From the NCBI GenBank assembly GCA_013423325.1, contig BLJB01000016.1:142113-206112 (forward strand): a DNA stretch of 64,000 nucleotides, given 5' to 3'. The translations under genes were made by a program, and so were the position numbers. Positions 22,101 to 34,372 of the stretch are shown in pieces (the stretch's first letter is position 1; each line of letters starts with the position of its first letter). This DNA comes from Usnea hakonensis. Its lineage: Eukaryota; Ascomycota; Lecanoromycetes; Lecanorales; Parmeliaceae. The notes beneath the pieces are model-generated. The model saw only the letters and a program-made list of their open reading frames with translations. It searched no databases and was not told the DNA's origin.

Positions 22101-25100
22101 GCTCTTCAGCTTCCCATCAAACAGATTCGAGCCTTCCTAGGCCTCTCAGAGGAAGCGTTACCGTACACCTCTACGTTAACGCGAGGCAAAGACGCTGATA
22201 TCTGCATGAAGACTCTCGCGGGAGAGTTGTACTTGAGTGGTCACGAGATTGACTTTCTCGAAGTGAACAATGTTCATTTCGACGGTGACAAGAACAATTT
22301 AAATGTCATTAGTGACTTACCTCCCTACCACTGGAGCTATACTGAGCTGTTGTGGAACGAACCAAGGGCAAGTATAGATTTGCGTAACCGGAAGTATGTT
22401 CGACATGAACTTCTGGGTTCTGAGACTGCTGCTGCGAATGGTATTGAGCGCTGTTGGAGAAATCTTTTCAGATCTTCAGAGGTTCCGTGGATAGATGACC
22501 ACCGGGTAAGCAGAGCACACATCAACCTCTGATCATTCACTAATACAAACCACCAATAGCTAGAAAAGCAGCTAGTATTCCCCGCAGCTGGTTACCTCGC
22601 AATGGCAATGGAAGCACTTTCACAAATCAAACAGTGGCATCCTGACCAAGCTGTGCGACCATCATTCACCTTCCGCAATGTCAGTATTACGTCAGCACTT
22701 GTTGTCACAGATGGCGGTCAAGAAAACGAGCTGTTCACCACGATGTGCGAAGAGAAGATTTCCAAAGCTTCCACGTCCAGCATATGGTACGACTTTTCAG
22801 TATCTTCTCTCCAAGCGGGAATATCAGTCTCGCACTGTGCCGGGAGTATAAGTATGAGCACATTACCACTCGACAACACAGGTGCCACTACCGTCGATGC
22901 CAGTAATTACGAAAAATGGGCCATGGGTAGATGGTATGAAAAGCTGGCCCAGGAAGGATTATGCTTTGGCCCTGCTTTTCAGACTCTGACCTCTATGAAG
23001 ACCGACAAGGGGAGGGTGAAGCCAGAAGCCGTTTCGACCACAAAATTATTCCAAAGAGTCCCCAGATCAACAAAATTCGCGGGAACTTATTATGTTATTC
23101 ATCCGCTCGTCATTGATGCTTGCCTCCAAGCGGCAATTATGGGTGGGACCGCTGGTGATGTCGGCACTCTTAAAGCTTTCTTGCCCGTAAACTTTGGCCA
23201 CCTACAGATTTCGACTCCAGATACTGCTCAACTGGGATCGGAAGTCTCTATACACTCGCAGTCACAGACCACAGGATTCAGCACTAAGAAAGTAAATGTC
23301 ACACTCAGGAACGGAAAAGACGAGGTCCTAGTCAATATGTCTAACGTCAGGTTATCTTTGTATGTCGGTAAAATGGATGAAGAGGCAGATCCATCCGAGT
23401 TTAATAGGCATCCGACCTTACGAGTCGTCTGGAAGCCAGACATCACACGCTTGGACGAAAGCTGCAGAACGGAGTTGGATGCCTATCTAGAGCAATTTCT
23501 GTCCAATCATCATCACCTTCGCGAAAACGTTACCACAGGTGTGATGGCTGGCTTGGTCGATCTTGCGGGGCACAAAAATCCAAGACTCCACGTTCTGGAA
23601 GTGGGTAGAGACTGTGATTGCAAGACTAGAGGCTTTCTGGACATCTTGCATAAAAAATCGGACTTCCCACGATTTAAGAAGTGGCACATTGGCAACTTCT
23701 TAGATGGGGAACTGGTCGTTCATCCAGCTGACAGTTCTGATAAAGTGGAGAAGATCAAGCTTGTTGGTGACAAAGTTCCTACCTACGACATGATCTTGAT
23801 GCCTAATGTGAGTCTCCAAATGCTGCGGATTTGATCGCTTGCCTAACAAAATGCAGATATCGATTACAAGTGAGCAATGGCAGACCATTTCAGTCAACCT
23901 TGCGAAGGTGCTTGGCCCTCAGAGCATCTTGATTGGCAAGAGTTCTACCGGTGCTGGAAAATGGCTGAAAATGTCTGGGTTTATGGTCTTCAGTCTGGTA
24001 GGAGGCGTCATGCTTGCTATCACGCCACAAAAGCCGCGTAGACTGGAGGGGAGAGAGATCAGCATTGTATGTCATGGGCCTAATTCGAAGGATATTTTAC
24101 TGAGTGGTCTGACATTGCCTAGGTTGAGCGATCTCCATTCCAATCTGATCTCTCGAAAAAGATCAGTGCCCATTTCGGGAGCATAGTTGGAACCAATCAT
24201 GTCAATTCTTACTCGTTAAAGGACCTGGAAAAAGTCGATTTACCTTCAAAGTCCGTCACCGTCTCGCTTCTTGAATTGAAGGAGCCAATACTGGCGGAAA
24301 TGACGTTAGACGAGATGGATCTGGTAAGGAAGATCACTAACACGACCACGGATCTAGTCTGGTTGACGGGAGCCAACCACATGGACGGAGCTGCACCAAA
24401 CTTGTCGTTGGCTAGTGGTTTGTCTCGGGCCTTGATGTTAGAACAGCCGTCTCTTCGTTTTGCTACCTTGGACATTGGATCCCGTTCACATATATCTAAA
24501 ACTTACGGGACGGGGATTTGTAGCGACATTGAGAAGGCACTGTTCTCAGACGACGTTCCGGATGACAAAGAGTTTATCCTGAAGAATGGTCTCCTACACA
24601 TCAGTCGCTTTATGCCCGATGTCGGCTTGAACCGCCGTTTCAATCAAAGACGTGTCCAGCAGCCAGCCGAGATGACGCTTGAAGCAGCATCTCCAGCTAA
24701 GCTTGAGATCAAAAAGGTTGGCATCATGGACTCCATATACTTCCAGCAAGAGTCAGAGACCGAGACAGAGCCTCCAGACGACCACGTTGACGTAGATGTG
24801 AAAGCGGTCAGCCTCAATGCAAAGGTATGGATTCGTTCCAAGTGCTTATATCGCAAAGGCTGAGCGCTATGCAGGATATCTACGTCCTTTCTGGTAAAGT
24901 CGAGACTCGGAAGGGTACATCGGCCATTGAATTCAGTGGCATCGTTAAAGCTGTCGCAAAAAACGTTGCAGACCTGCAGCCTGGCGACCGGGTCTGTGTA
25001 CTAGCACCCAACACGTTCAGAACCACAGAGAGAGTCCCAGCATGGGCTTGTCACAAGATGCTCCCTGATGAGAGCTTTGAGGTAATGGGATTGTCTCAGC

Positions 25101-27182
25101 CTTTCAGTTCGTGAAGTAGCTGACACATTGGGTGTAGGTAATGCCCACACTCCCTGTGATTTACGGTACTGCTCTGTATGCACTGGATGATCGCGCCCAT
25201 TTGAGGTCTGGAGAGGTAAGGGTTACTTTCCGAGTACCAATACAGAATTGACGTTACGGATAGACCATACTCGTTCATTCTGGTGCTGGCGCTTTTGGAA
25301 TGGCCTCAATAGCCATTGCGCAAATGCGAGGGGCCACAGTGTATGCAACTGTAAGCACGGAAGACAAGAGAGAATTTCTTGTGAGCGAATTGGGTATGGC
25401 GCGGGAAAACATTTTTCACTCCAGAGACACGTCGTTTGTGGAGGACGTTTTCGCCGCTACTAAAGGAAAGGGCGTGGACGTTGTGCTGAATTCTCTGACT
25501 GGCGATCTCCTTCATGCCAGTTGGAGATGCTGCGCCAATTTCGGAAGATTCGTTGAGGTTGGGAAGCGCGACATTGTCGATGCTGGCAAGCTCGACATGG
25601 ATGTTTTCCTTCGCAATGTAACTTTCACTGCTTTCGACTTGACTGAACTCTTCTACCACGAGGAGCAGTTCTACAGGGACATATGGATCAAGTGCCTCTC
25701 ACCCTCTATTCTCATGCCAAACTTGCTAATGAAATCGTAGCAAATCCAAAGAGGCTCTAAAGTTGTATCGCTCTGGCGCGGTCAAGCCGGTTCCTATCAA
25801 GACTTTTGACGTCTCGGAAATCACGCAGGCTTACCGCTTCTTCTCTCAGAAAAATCGAGTGGGCAAAGTTGTTATCTCAATGCAGAACCCTCAGAGTATT
25901 GTCAGGGTATGACATTTTCTTTTTCCCTTTCATTCGCAAAGCGAGAAGCATATTAACAATCTCTTAGGCCGTTCCCGCCCAGAACACAGCATTGTTTGAC
26001 GCTGAGAAGTCCTACGTCCTGATTGGCTGTCTAGGAGGTCTCGGACGCAGTCTAAGTAAGTGGATGTTTCAACGAGGCGCTCGCAATTTCACATTCTTGG
26101 GGCGTTCTGCTACCGACAAACCTGCGGCTCGTGAAGTTGTCCAGAGTCTTGAAAAGGCCGGCGCTACCGTCCAGGTGGTTCGTGGCGATGTAAGCAACAA
26201 AGACGATGTACTTGCTTGCATGACTACCTCCCCGAAACCAATTGGTGGCGTTGTCCAAGCAGCTATGGGCCTCCATGAAGCTCTATTCTCCACCATGACC
26301 AACGCAGCGTGGCATACAGGTATACGGCCGAAATGGCGCGGGACCTGGAATATCCACGAGGCTCTCGAAGGTAGAGACGACAAATTAGACTTCTTCCTGC
26401 TGACCTCCTCTGTCTCCGGGAGTGTTGGCACGGCAACAGAAAGTAATTACTGTTCCGCCAACGGGTTCTTGGATGCTTTTGCTCGGTACCGCCACAGTTT
26501 GCGCAAGCCCGTCAGCTCAATAGGCTTCGGCATGATCTCCGAAATCGGATATCTCCACGAGAACCCAGAGATTGAAGCGCTACTTCTTCGAAAGGGAATC
26601 CAACCTCTCAATGAAAAGGAATTCCTTCAAGTGCTTGACCTCGCCTTGTCTGGCACGCCATCGGCAGCAGGCATGGAGTACGACGAACTCGCCCGTTCCC
26701 ACATCCTAACGGGCTTGGAGCCTCACAACATCCGCAAGATGATGGAACAAGGCTTCGACGTCAACAACGGAACCATGCAAGATCCTCGCACGATACTCCT
26801 CTCGGCCTCCCTCGATGCCAGCTCCGCAGAAGATGGTGGAGCAGCCGTATCCATCGATGCCTCCTGGTCCAAAGGCCTCCCCGGTCCCGTCATCAAAGTC
26901 CTGGCGGCGGGAGCTGCGGGCGCCGCAACCCTAAACGAGGCGATTTTGGCGCTCGTGTGTAGACGGTTTTCGAATTTGCTGCTCATGCCGCTGGACAAGG
27001 TGGACAGTAAGAAACCCCTGGCGTCGTACGGAATGGATAGTATGATTGCAGCCGAGTATAGGTCATGGTTCTGGAGCGTGTTCAAGGTGGATATCCCTTT
27101 CTTGGATATTCTGAGCTCGACCAATGATTTGCAGACCCTGTCGGCGATGGTAGAAAAGGACCTTGTGGAGAACAAAGACTGA
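19126..27182 (+). CDS. Highly reducing polyketide synthase (KS-AT-DH-vestigial MT-ER-KR-ACP)
   Basis: Fourteen exons: 19126-19360, 19438-19909, 19966-20274, 20325-20535, 20597-20720, 20776-22505, 22560-23807, 23857-24066, 24123-24824, 24875-25081, 25138-25215, 25264-25691, 25741-25906, 25968-27182; 2,444 residues, all phases consistent. KS: DTACSS Cys243, ECHGTGT His378, NLGH His416. AT: GHSSGE Ser690. DH: His1026 and Asp1213 (DACLQ). The place of the C-methyltransferase is short, and its SAM motif is reduced to LEVGRDCDC near residue 1373, so it is probably inactive. [10 protein letters not shown] near 1848. [11 protein letters not shown] near 2060 and Tyr2201 (SNYCSAN). ACP: GMDSM with Ser2398. 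The protein ends after the ACP with no thioesterase or reductase. It makes a reduced polyketide chain; the partner NR-PKS at 34-42 kb is the likely acceptor. Confidence 0.95.
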
Positions 27183-27541
27183 CAGGGTGAAAAGAATGTG
27201 GAACGGACAATGATGGTAGTCTGAAAAGCTCGTCGATATGGGAGGCATTGGGAGTTTTGATCAGCATATGTGACCTGAACTTGTGGCTTCCGTTGTTCTC
27301 ACACCTCATATGTACCGCTCTTGAACATAACAGCCTGTCGTAGAATATACTGATGTGGTTTCTTACTGCTCATCAAGAGCATGCTTATACCAGAAGATCT
27401 TTTGCATGGTATCGTACCAGTCCACCGCAGGAACCTTGCATCTCTCCAGTCGTATGAGATGAATGAGGCGATATCGGAGCTGTTTGAAGGCAATGCCCTG
27501 CCCGTAATTATCGCTTGCCTGATGTGAATCGTTGATGTCGA
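27183..27541. other. HR-PKS 3' flank
   Basis: 360 bp after the HR-PKS stop. On the minus strand an open frame of 73 residues (27584-27363) starts inside the inverted repeat and continues here; its first 14 residues match the frame at 54416, then it diverges. I do not recognise the rest. Confidence 0.3.
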
Positions 27542-28012
27542 TCGCCACAGTAGGACTGGGGGTTAGTGATTTCGGATATCGCATATCGCATGACTGGTTC
27601 CGGTGTTGTTTCGGTGCATGGATTCGGTGGAGTGGTCATGGCCTCATGGCCATGGCAAGAGAATCAGGAGACTGTGTCCTTCCTGGAGTGAATAAATAGG
27701 GTGATTTGCACTGGTAATGGCTCTTCAGTCGATTCGTCTCTTTCAGAGTCTCCTTCATTGCATTGCAGTCTTTTTCCGCCCACCCACCCCTGCCTGTATA
27801 TACATATCTATCTACTCCAGGTCCATATCGAATAGAATAGATATGGATGTCTTCTTAGTGCTGTGGCAAGGCCTGAATATACCTTAAGGGGTCACTGTTC
27901 GGCCTACCCATGGCAATGAGACAGGCCAACCACTGTTGCATCTACCTCATGTGTACATTTGATCATTTGCATGCAATTCGCATGGTTCGGATGTGGCGAA
28001 CGAAGCACTAAT
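27542..28012 (+). repeat. Inverted repeat copy A (~470 bp)
   Basis: Its reverse complement matches 53996-54458 at roughly 95% identity by eye, with short indels. Both ends are sharp: CGCCACAGTAGGACTGGGGG on one side and GAACGAAGCACTAAT on the other. The differences are not biased to CpA sites, so the pair is young or not RIP-affected. No TIR or target duplication explains it as a transposon. Confidence 0.9.
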
Positions 28013-28655
28013 GTCGAGAGAGAAAGATGGCTTCTTAGGTAGTGACCTCCGTTGACATTCTGACCTCCTTTGTCTCTCTTCAGTGGGCAGATTGAGAGTA
28101 GTAGATCCTTTCCCTAGTATTTTTTACTTAAAGTGCCGGATTCACTTTCTTTGATCGCAAGAGCTGAACAAGAGAAATAAACGTTTCCAAGCTGAGGGTG
28201 TGGATGCCGAGGTCAATCTATGTGGCAGTCGAACCCCGCAAGCTAAATTTAGTTCGGGTTTCCGAAGCGAGATGCGATCTACCGAGCTGGGGGTTTTGGG
28301 CTTGGGAGGACGCTTTTTTTTTTTGATGGTTCGCAGAGTGAAATGTTTGTATCGAACAGATCTCTGTAGTGCTATGGACAAGTACGGGTCTGGGCATCTT
28401 GATTTCCCTATTCCTTTTCCCAGTCGCTTTGAATAGCAAAGCACTTGTCCACAAGCTACAGTTCAATAACCTCAGCGTCAAGCCTCAAGTACGCCAGAGT
28501 GTTTCATTAGACGGAATACCAGAGTCGAAAAACTCATCGACGAATAGAAAAAAGTTTCCATCAGCAGCAGGCAAGTGTCTATTATTGAGATGATTTACGA
28601 GAGAAACTAGCGGTTCGTATTAGGGCACATACTCAAGTCTTCTCCCCTTTTGCAA
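28013..28655. other. Intergenic region
   Basis: 640 bp between the inverted repeat and the GMC gene's 3' end; no gene or clear signal. Confidence 0.4.
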
Positions 28656-30546
28656 CTAAATCGACTCGTGATGCCCGTTCATGATATCATCCGCAATCTT
28701 TTCGGCCAGCATGTAAACAGTGCTTTGCGGTAAACTGGGCGGCAGGAAAGGGAAAGCGCTCGAATCCACCACTCTCAACCCACGGACACCGAAAACCCTG
28801 GCCCGCGAGTCAACTACCGCGTGTGCGTCCCCCGCTTTACCCATCGCACACGTACACGACGCGTGATAAATCTGAGAGCCACTCTGACGTATGAAAGTGA
28901 GAATCTCCTCATCCGTCTGCACGGCAGGGCCTGGCAGCTTCTCGGGGCCAAGAACTATCCCACCCATGCTGCTGAAGATCTGTCGGACACGTTTGAAGGC
29001 GGCAATTGCGACTTCTATATCTGCGGGGTCTGAGAGCCAGTTGGGATTGATGACAGGCAGGTCAGATGTGTCGGCGGATTTGATAGTGACGTTACCGCGG
29101 GATAGGGGTGCTGTTAGAGCTGCTACTATGGTTCCGTAGTTGAAACCATCATTAAGCATGGCGGATGATGGTTGAGAGGCGTAGCCAATGTAGGTGTCTA
29201 TGGGGAGGTAGGCTACTTCCGGCCAGTCTGGAGGGAAGAAGGCGAGGGAGGCGTTAGTTGCGGCAGAGAGAGTTGATCGATAGGGCAGTTTTTCATACGC
29301 TGCATAACTGACAGCAGAAGTAAGCGGTCCGCTTTGATTACTGACGTATTGCGCCATAATCTGAGCGGTGTATTCTGGATTTTGGCCGATCTGCGAGTCT
29401 GTAACTACATTGACTCGGTATGAGGGACCGAAAATGAAATTGTCCCACATGTTTTGGCCGATACCCGGGAGACTTGAGACAAGAGGGATGCCGTGTTGCC
29501 CCAAGACATCCGGAGGACCGATGCCAGATACCATGAGTAGTTGAGGGGATTGGAAGGCACCTGCAGATAGGATGACCTCTTTCCGTGCACTGAGTGTATA
29601 TGTGGAGTTGTTACTCATGACTAAAACGCCAGTGGCCTTTTTTCCTCTGCTGAACAAGATTCGTTTCGCCAACGTCCGCGCATACACGTGTAACGAGGAG
29701 TTCTGTGCCGCCTGGTCTAGAAACGCGGTCTGTGATGAAGAGCGAATTTCGCCCGCTGGGTTGATGGTTGAGGATACCCACATGGATCCAAACAGACTGC
29801 CATCATTGAAACCGTTGTTTGGTTTAATACCAAGAGCTGATAGGCCTTTTTGACACCAAGAAGCAAACGGAGAAGCCCAATTAGAATACGAGACCTGGAG
29901 CGGCCCTTGCAACGAATTATCGAAGGCCGAGGGATTGTAATTGAGGGTGGTGTTGGTGTAACGCTTGGAATAATTTGGCGGCGTAAATGTCACACTTTTC
30001 TGATAGTACGGCAAAACGCTGTCAAACGTGTAGCTATTATCTCCAACAGCATCAGCCCATTTTTGAAAGGATTCAGTGGTACCCCTGCGCGAATCCCGAT
30101 TAGCTATCATCTAACAAATGTGGTTGACACGGCAAGAAATACCGATTGTAGCCCATGTAATTTCTTGCGGAAGAGCCACCCAATGTTTTCCCTCGCGCAT
30201 AATATAACTCTCGACCACCCAAGGCTGGTTGAGGGATTGTCACAAAACCCCAATCAACCTTGGATGGAACGTCGTCGGGGTCGGTGTTAACGCCTACAAA
30301 AGCTTCGCCTGGTATCTCACTTGCTTTACCATTATCGACCTCATAGAAGCCGCCCGCTTCGATGATCGCAACTCTATTCGACGCTTTTTCAGCGAGACGT
30401 GCAGCAACTGTGAGGCCAGCTGTGCCACCACCAACGACCACGTAGTCGAATGCTGAGTTCTGATTCAGGATACCAAATGAATAACCAGGGATCTGGGTCG
30501 CGATAGCTGCAGTACTTGCCAAGATAACTGATAAGAAGAGACGCAT
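28656..30546 (-). CDS. GMC-family FAD oxidoreductase, one catalytic His replaced
   Basis: Two exons on the minus strand, 30546-30143 and 30084-28656; 610 residues. A signal peptide begins at MRLFLSV, so the protein probably enters the secretory path. FAD-binding DYVVVGGGTAGLTVAARLAE, GKTLGGSSARNY and the GMC signature AGAFQSPQLLMVSGIGP are all intact. The first active-site His is present (YHASCTCAMG, His542), but the usual HPQ or NPN segment near the C-terminus reads PSLPQST, with Leu586 in place of the second catalytic His or Asn. Family members oxidise alcohols with oxygen or act in polyketide tailoring. A start further upstream at 30885 is in frame but would hide the signal peptide. It is divergent from the P450 at 31455. 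Confidence 0.92.
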
Positions 30547-31454
30547 CCTGAGGGCTAGATCGATTCGATTGCAGAGCTCGCTGCATGTAAGAATAGCATG
30601 AGAAGGGTAAAGCAGCTTATATATGCAAATAAATGCAGCAATGATGCCCAGAAAGGCTCCATTACACCGACCAAATGACTCAAGTCGAGCGCATTGGGCT
30701 AGCACTAAGACTCTGGTCAAACGAAAAAGGGAAGGGGGACCGGACAGAATTCGAAATGGATGTGGATGCACTCTCGGACTCGGAATACAATACTCACAAA
30801 ACTCACCGAAGTCATGATGATCGTGGACATTCCCCATGAAGCCACCAGTTGCGGTGCTACTCGATAGGCTGAGGTCTAGTAACACAGATAGTCGTCACAA
30901 GAAGGTGGAACTCGAGAGCCATGTTTGTGCAATGGAGTTACTCCGAACACGATACCTTGTATCACCCAATAGACATTTTGCCGGATGGGGTCACAAGCTG
31001 CAGTGGTATAAAGTATGTTGTAGTCAGCTGCGAATCCGGAAGTCCGTCGCGGACAGTTCGAGGGAGATATTCGGTGCCAAAGTTTAAGTCGTCATTGTGC
31101 AGAATTGTATCCCGCGAACAGAATAGACTTGCCGATCATGCCAATTTCTCACCCCCCCACCCCCGAACCCCCCTACAGGTAACGCTAAAATTTAGGGAAC
31201 TTAGGGTTCTCGGACCCAGAAAAGGTTATCAGTAGGTACCTAGTGGTGGAGGTGATCGGCCGAAAAGACTCCATCAGAAGGCTGGAATAGCTTGCATCAT
31301 CCTTAGGGAAGCCGCTTTATAGGTATGCAATCCTTGTCTTCAGCTTTCCATGTGAGCGCCACCAATAACAAAATGTACACTTTCACTTCCACGCCCATTT
31401 CTTCCATCAGGCCTGACACTCACCACTTCAGGGACAATGTCCGGTATGGACATC
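30547..31454. promoter_or_regulatory. Divergent promoter region, GMC oxidoreductase / P450-2
   Basis: 908 bp without a gene. A minus-strand TATATAAG at 30623-30616 lies about 70 bp upstream of the GMC start, and a CTTTATAGG at about 31315-31322 lies 135 bp before the P450 start. Confidence 0.45.
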
Positions 31455-33124
31455 ATGTATCAATCCATCTTCCATCTCGCACCTTCCTTGACTCTGCTGC
31501 TGCTTGGCTACGTTAGTGTCCAAGTCCATACAATCCACAGTCTTAGCTAACAAGTCTCAACCTAGGCCACGTTTGTAGCTGTCTACAGACTTACTTTTCA
31601 TCCCCTTGCCAAATACCCAGGTCCATTTTTAGCCAAACTCACAGATGGCTATACTCTTTACCACGCCTGGACAGGACGCCGTCATATCAATTTCTGGAAA
31701 CTCCACCAGCGATATGGTGACATCGTACGTTTCGGACCTAATGATATCTCACTCAACAGCAATACTGCTTTACCGCAGCTCTACCTCGAAAAGAAAAGCA
31801 CAAAAAAGTCCAAGTTTTACACCATTTTTCCCGGTCAAGCCAATATCTTCAATATCACCGACAAACAGCTACACGGCCGCAAGAAGAGAATACTCGCCCA
31901 AGCTTTCTCTGATCAAGCTATGAGAGGATTTCAGCCTTACGTTCTGGATGAAATCTCGACCTTCTGCGAGCGTATGATGAATCACAACCCTGACGCTAAA
32001 GAGACGTGGTCCAACGCCATGAACATGGGAAGATGGACAAACTATTTGACGTATGATGTTCTCGGCAGCGTCTGTTATGGACGATCCTTTCGAACACTGA
32101 TTGAAGACTCAAATCGCTATATCGTCGATCTCATCAATGGCGTTACAGCACCTAATTACACTTTTGGGCAGATGCCCGCTCTCAAGAGGCTTGGGTTGAC
32201 CAATCCGTTGTTTACGGGTCGGCTGAGCCAGATAATCCGTTTCGTGAAATTCGGCAACAACTTATTCGCAGAGAGAGAAAAAGCTGGTACAAATACGGGA
32301 CGACGCGATTTCTTTTTTTATCTTTTCTCCGCAACGGATCCAGACACAGGAGAAAGATTGAAAAGCGAGGAGCTTGCAGAGCAGAGCCGAGGCTTCCTTA
32401 TCGCAGGTAAGTGCTTTGTGACCCCTAAAGTTGCCCGAAATATTGTTAGAGGCTTTATCAATCAAATGTCGATACGAGATCAGTACAAGTGTTCACATAA
32501 TGTGTAGGTGCTGATACAACATCGGTGGCCCTCTCATCATGTTTTTTCTATCTTCTCCACAACCCCACTACGCTTTCCATGCTCACGTCGGAGATTCGGG
32601 CCCGTTTCGCCAAGGTTGAAGACATTGAGCCTGGATCGGACCTCCTTAGCTGTCTCTACCTCCACGCCTGCATCGACGAAGCAATGCGTCTCTCCCCGCC
32701 AGTCCCGACTGGACCTCCACGTGAAGTACTTGCCGGCGGTCTTACCATCGATGACATCCATTACCCTGAAGGAACGGTCCTGAGCGTCCCAACTTATGTT
32801 ATACAGCGCACCGAGAAGTACTTTCCCGAGCCGGAAGCCTTTAAGCCTGAACGCTGGATTTCGGAATCGGACGTCGATCACAGCGAGAAGAGTAGTGAAT
32901 CTGAGTCGATCGCTCTAGCTAAGTCTGCCTACTTCCCATTTAGCCTAGGTCCCCGCAAATGTATAGGCCAGCGTCTTGCGATGTTGCAAATCAGTGTCGC
33001 TCTAGCGCGCACAGTATGGCTATACGACATGAAACTAGCAGAGGACCGACCTTTGCAGGCGAAGGGGAGAAATGGTGAACGTAAATCAGCGCGACAACTG
33101 TTTAACACGATAGAATTCGACTGA
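31455..33124 (+). CDS. Cytochrome P450 monooxygenase (P450-2)
   Basis: Three exons: 31455-31511, 31566-32406, 32508-33124; 504 residues. The first exon encodes a hydrophobic ER anchor, followed by YPGPFLAK. The I-helix motif AGADTTS is completed across the second intron; then EAMR, FKPERW and the heme loop FSLGPRKCIGQ (Cys451) follow. The family is typical of microsomal fungal P450s in polyketide clusters. It lies between the GMC oxidoreductase and the NR-PKS and is convergent with the latter. The substrate is unknown. It is from a different P450 group than the other two in this window, as its heme-loop continuation is QRLAMLQ rather than KNI. Confidence 0.9.
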
Positions 33125-34372
33125 TGTGAAACAGGCAATCAGACTTCTAGTCAGACTGAACCCGAGTACTCTCTCTTCGATTATTTGATAGCCGTCAAAG
33201 ACGGCCCCATGGTTCAGTTCAAGCCAAGGGAGATGTAGAAACGATGCGCTAAGCCGATTGTTACTTGGAATGAGTGAGAGCGCTCAGTCGATTTGAGGCA
33301 TAACTGGTTCAGAGCTTCTTGTATGTTTTTGACTCAACGAGAGCCTTTAGAAGTCTCTTCAACAGTAGACTTGTGCTACCAGGAACACGCAGTCTGCCAA
33401 ATTGCTGTGCGATTCATTGAACATGGTGAATCAAATTACTATGCTTTCTTCTTTGTCGTGTAATGCAAGGGGCGAAGCACCTGCAAACGGATCTAGGCAT
33501 TTCCGTTGCCTCAGTCCCTTAGACGCGCCGACAGGCGTTGGTTGGAACCCCGTGTGACGCTTTTGTTAGCGAAGCGAAATGTCCCCTGTTCGAGTCTTGT
33601 GTCCGGGGCCGACACCTGTTGGTTCGGTCGGGTTTGCGGATCTATGACTACATCTTAGGTTCGATTCCTAACAGCGCTGCCAGATAATGAAATACAACAC
33701 CATCACCATTGTACCAGCGCGTTTAACTCAACTTACTTATGGCAAAGATTCAACTAGGCTATGTACTAGTTGTAAGATATACAGGACTCCCTATTGGCTT
33801 TTAGTAGCCTTATGAATTCGCTTATTTCTCTTTAGGTCTTACTAGTCCCATACCTGTATAGCTCTTAGTAGGAGTATTTATACGTATAGCTAGATCTGTA
33901 GAGTAGCCCCTTAGTAGTTTCTTAGTTTACCATGATTCTTCAAGGATAAGGGAGTTGATTAAGTCAGTGGCATCGTCATACTATCGGTTGGACCGGATTT
34001 TATCGATGCAACCAGATAAGATTTTGTACCAATTACTTCTTGAGCAGCGGTATAGGCTCAAGATCGACCAGTTGGACGCTCGAACACCGAAAGTATGCCC
34101 CGCGAAGAACCGTGCCGAAGAGGAAATCTTGGCGGTAGAGTTCTGACCGCCAAGGCTTCAATTCTCACACCTCTCCTTCACCTATCAAGACATGTGAACA
34201 ATCCAGGACTGATTCATTTGCTGGCGGTCTATCTCGATCGTCTCATACATGTATCAATGCGCGAAGCAGAAGGCCTTCGAGTTCCACCACTTTCAGTCTA
34301 TTACTTTCCCCCTCTCCCAACAAATTACCCCCCCAAAAAACCAAAAATGCATAAATTTGGCAGAATGCATTA
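33125..34372. other. Intergenic region with a small CA/TG-poor patch
   Basis: 1.2 kb between convergent genes. From about 33765 to 33930 the sequence is rich in TA and poor in CA and TG, like the RIP-affected blocks to the right, so it may be a short repeat relic. A tRNA-like T-arm (TTAGGTTCGATTCCTAA, about 33656-33672) stands alone without a matching acceptor stem. Confidence 0.35.

Noticed and set aside
33560..33690. tRNA-like T-arm (GGTTCGATTCC)
   Set aside because: No matching acceptor stem, D-arm or anticodon arm could be built around it.
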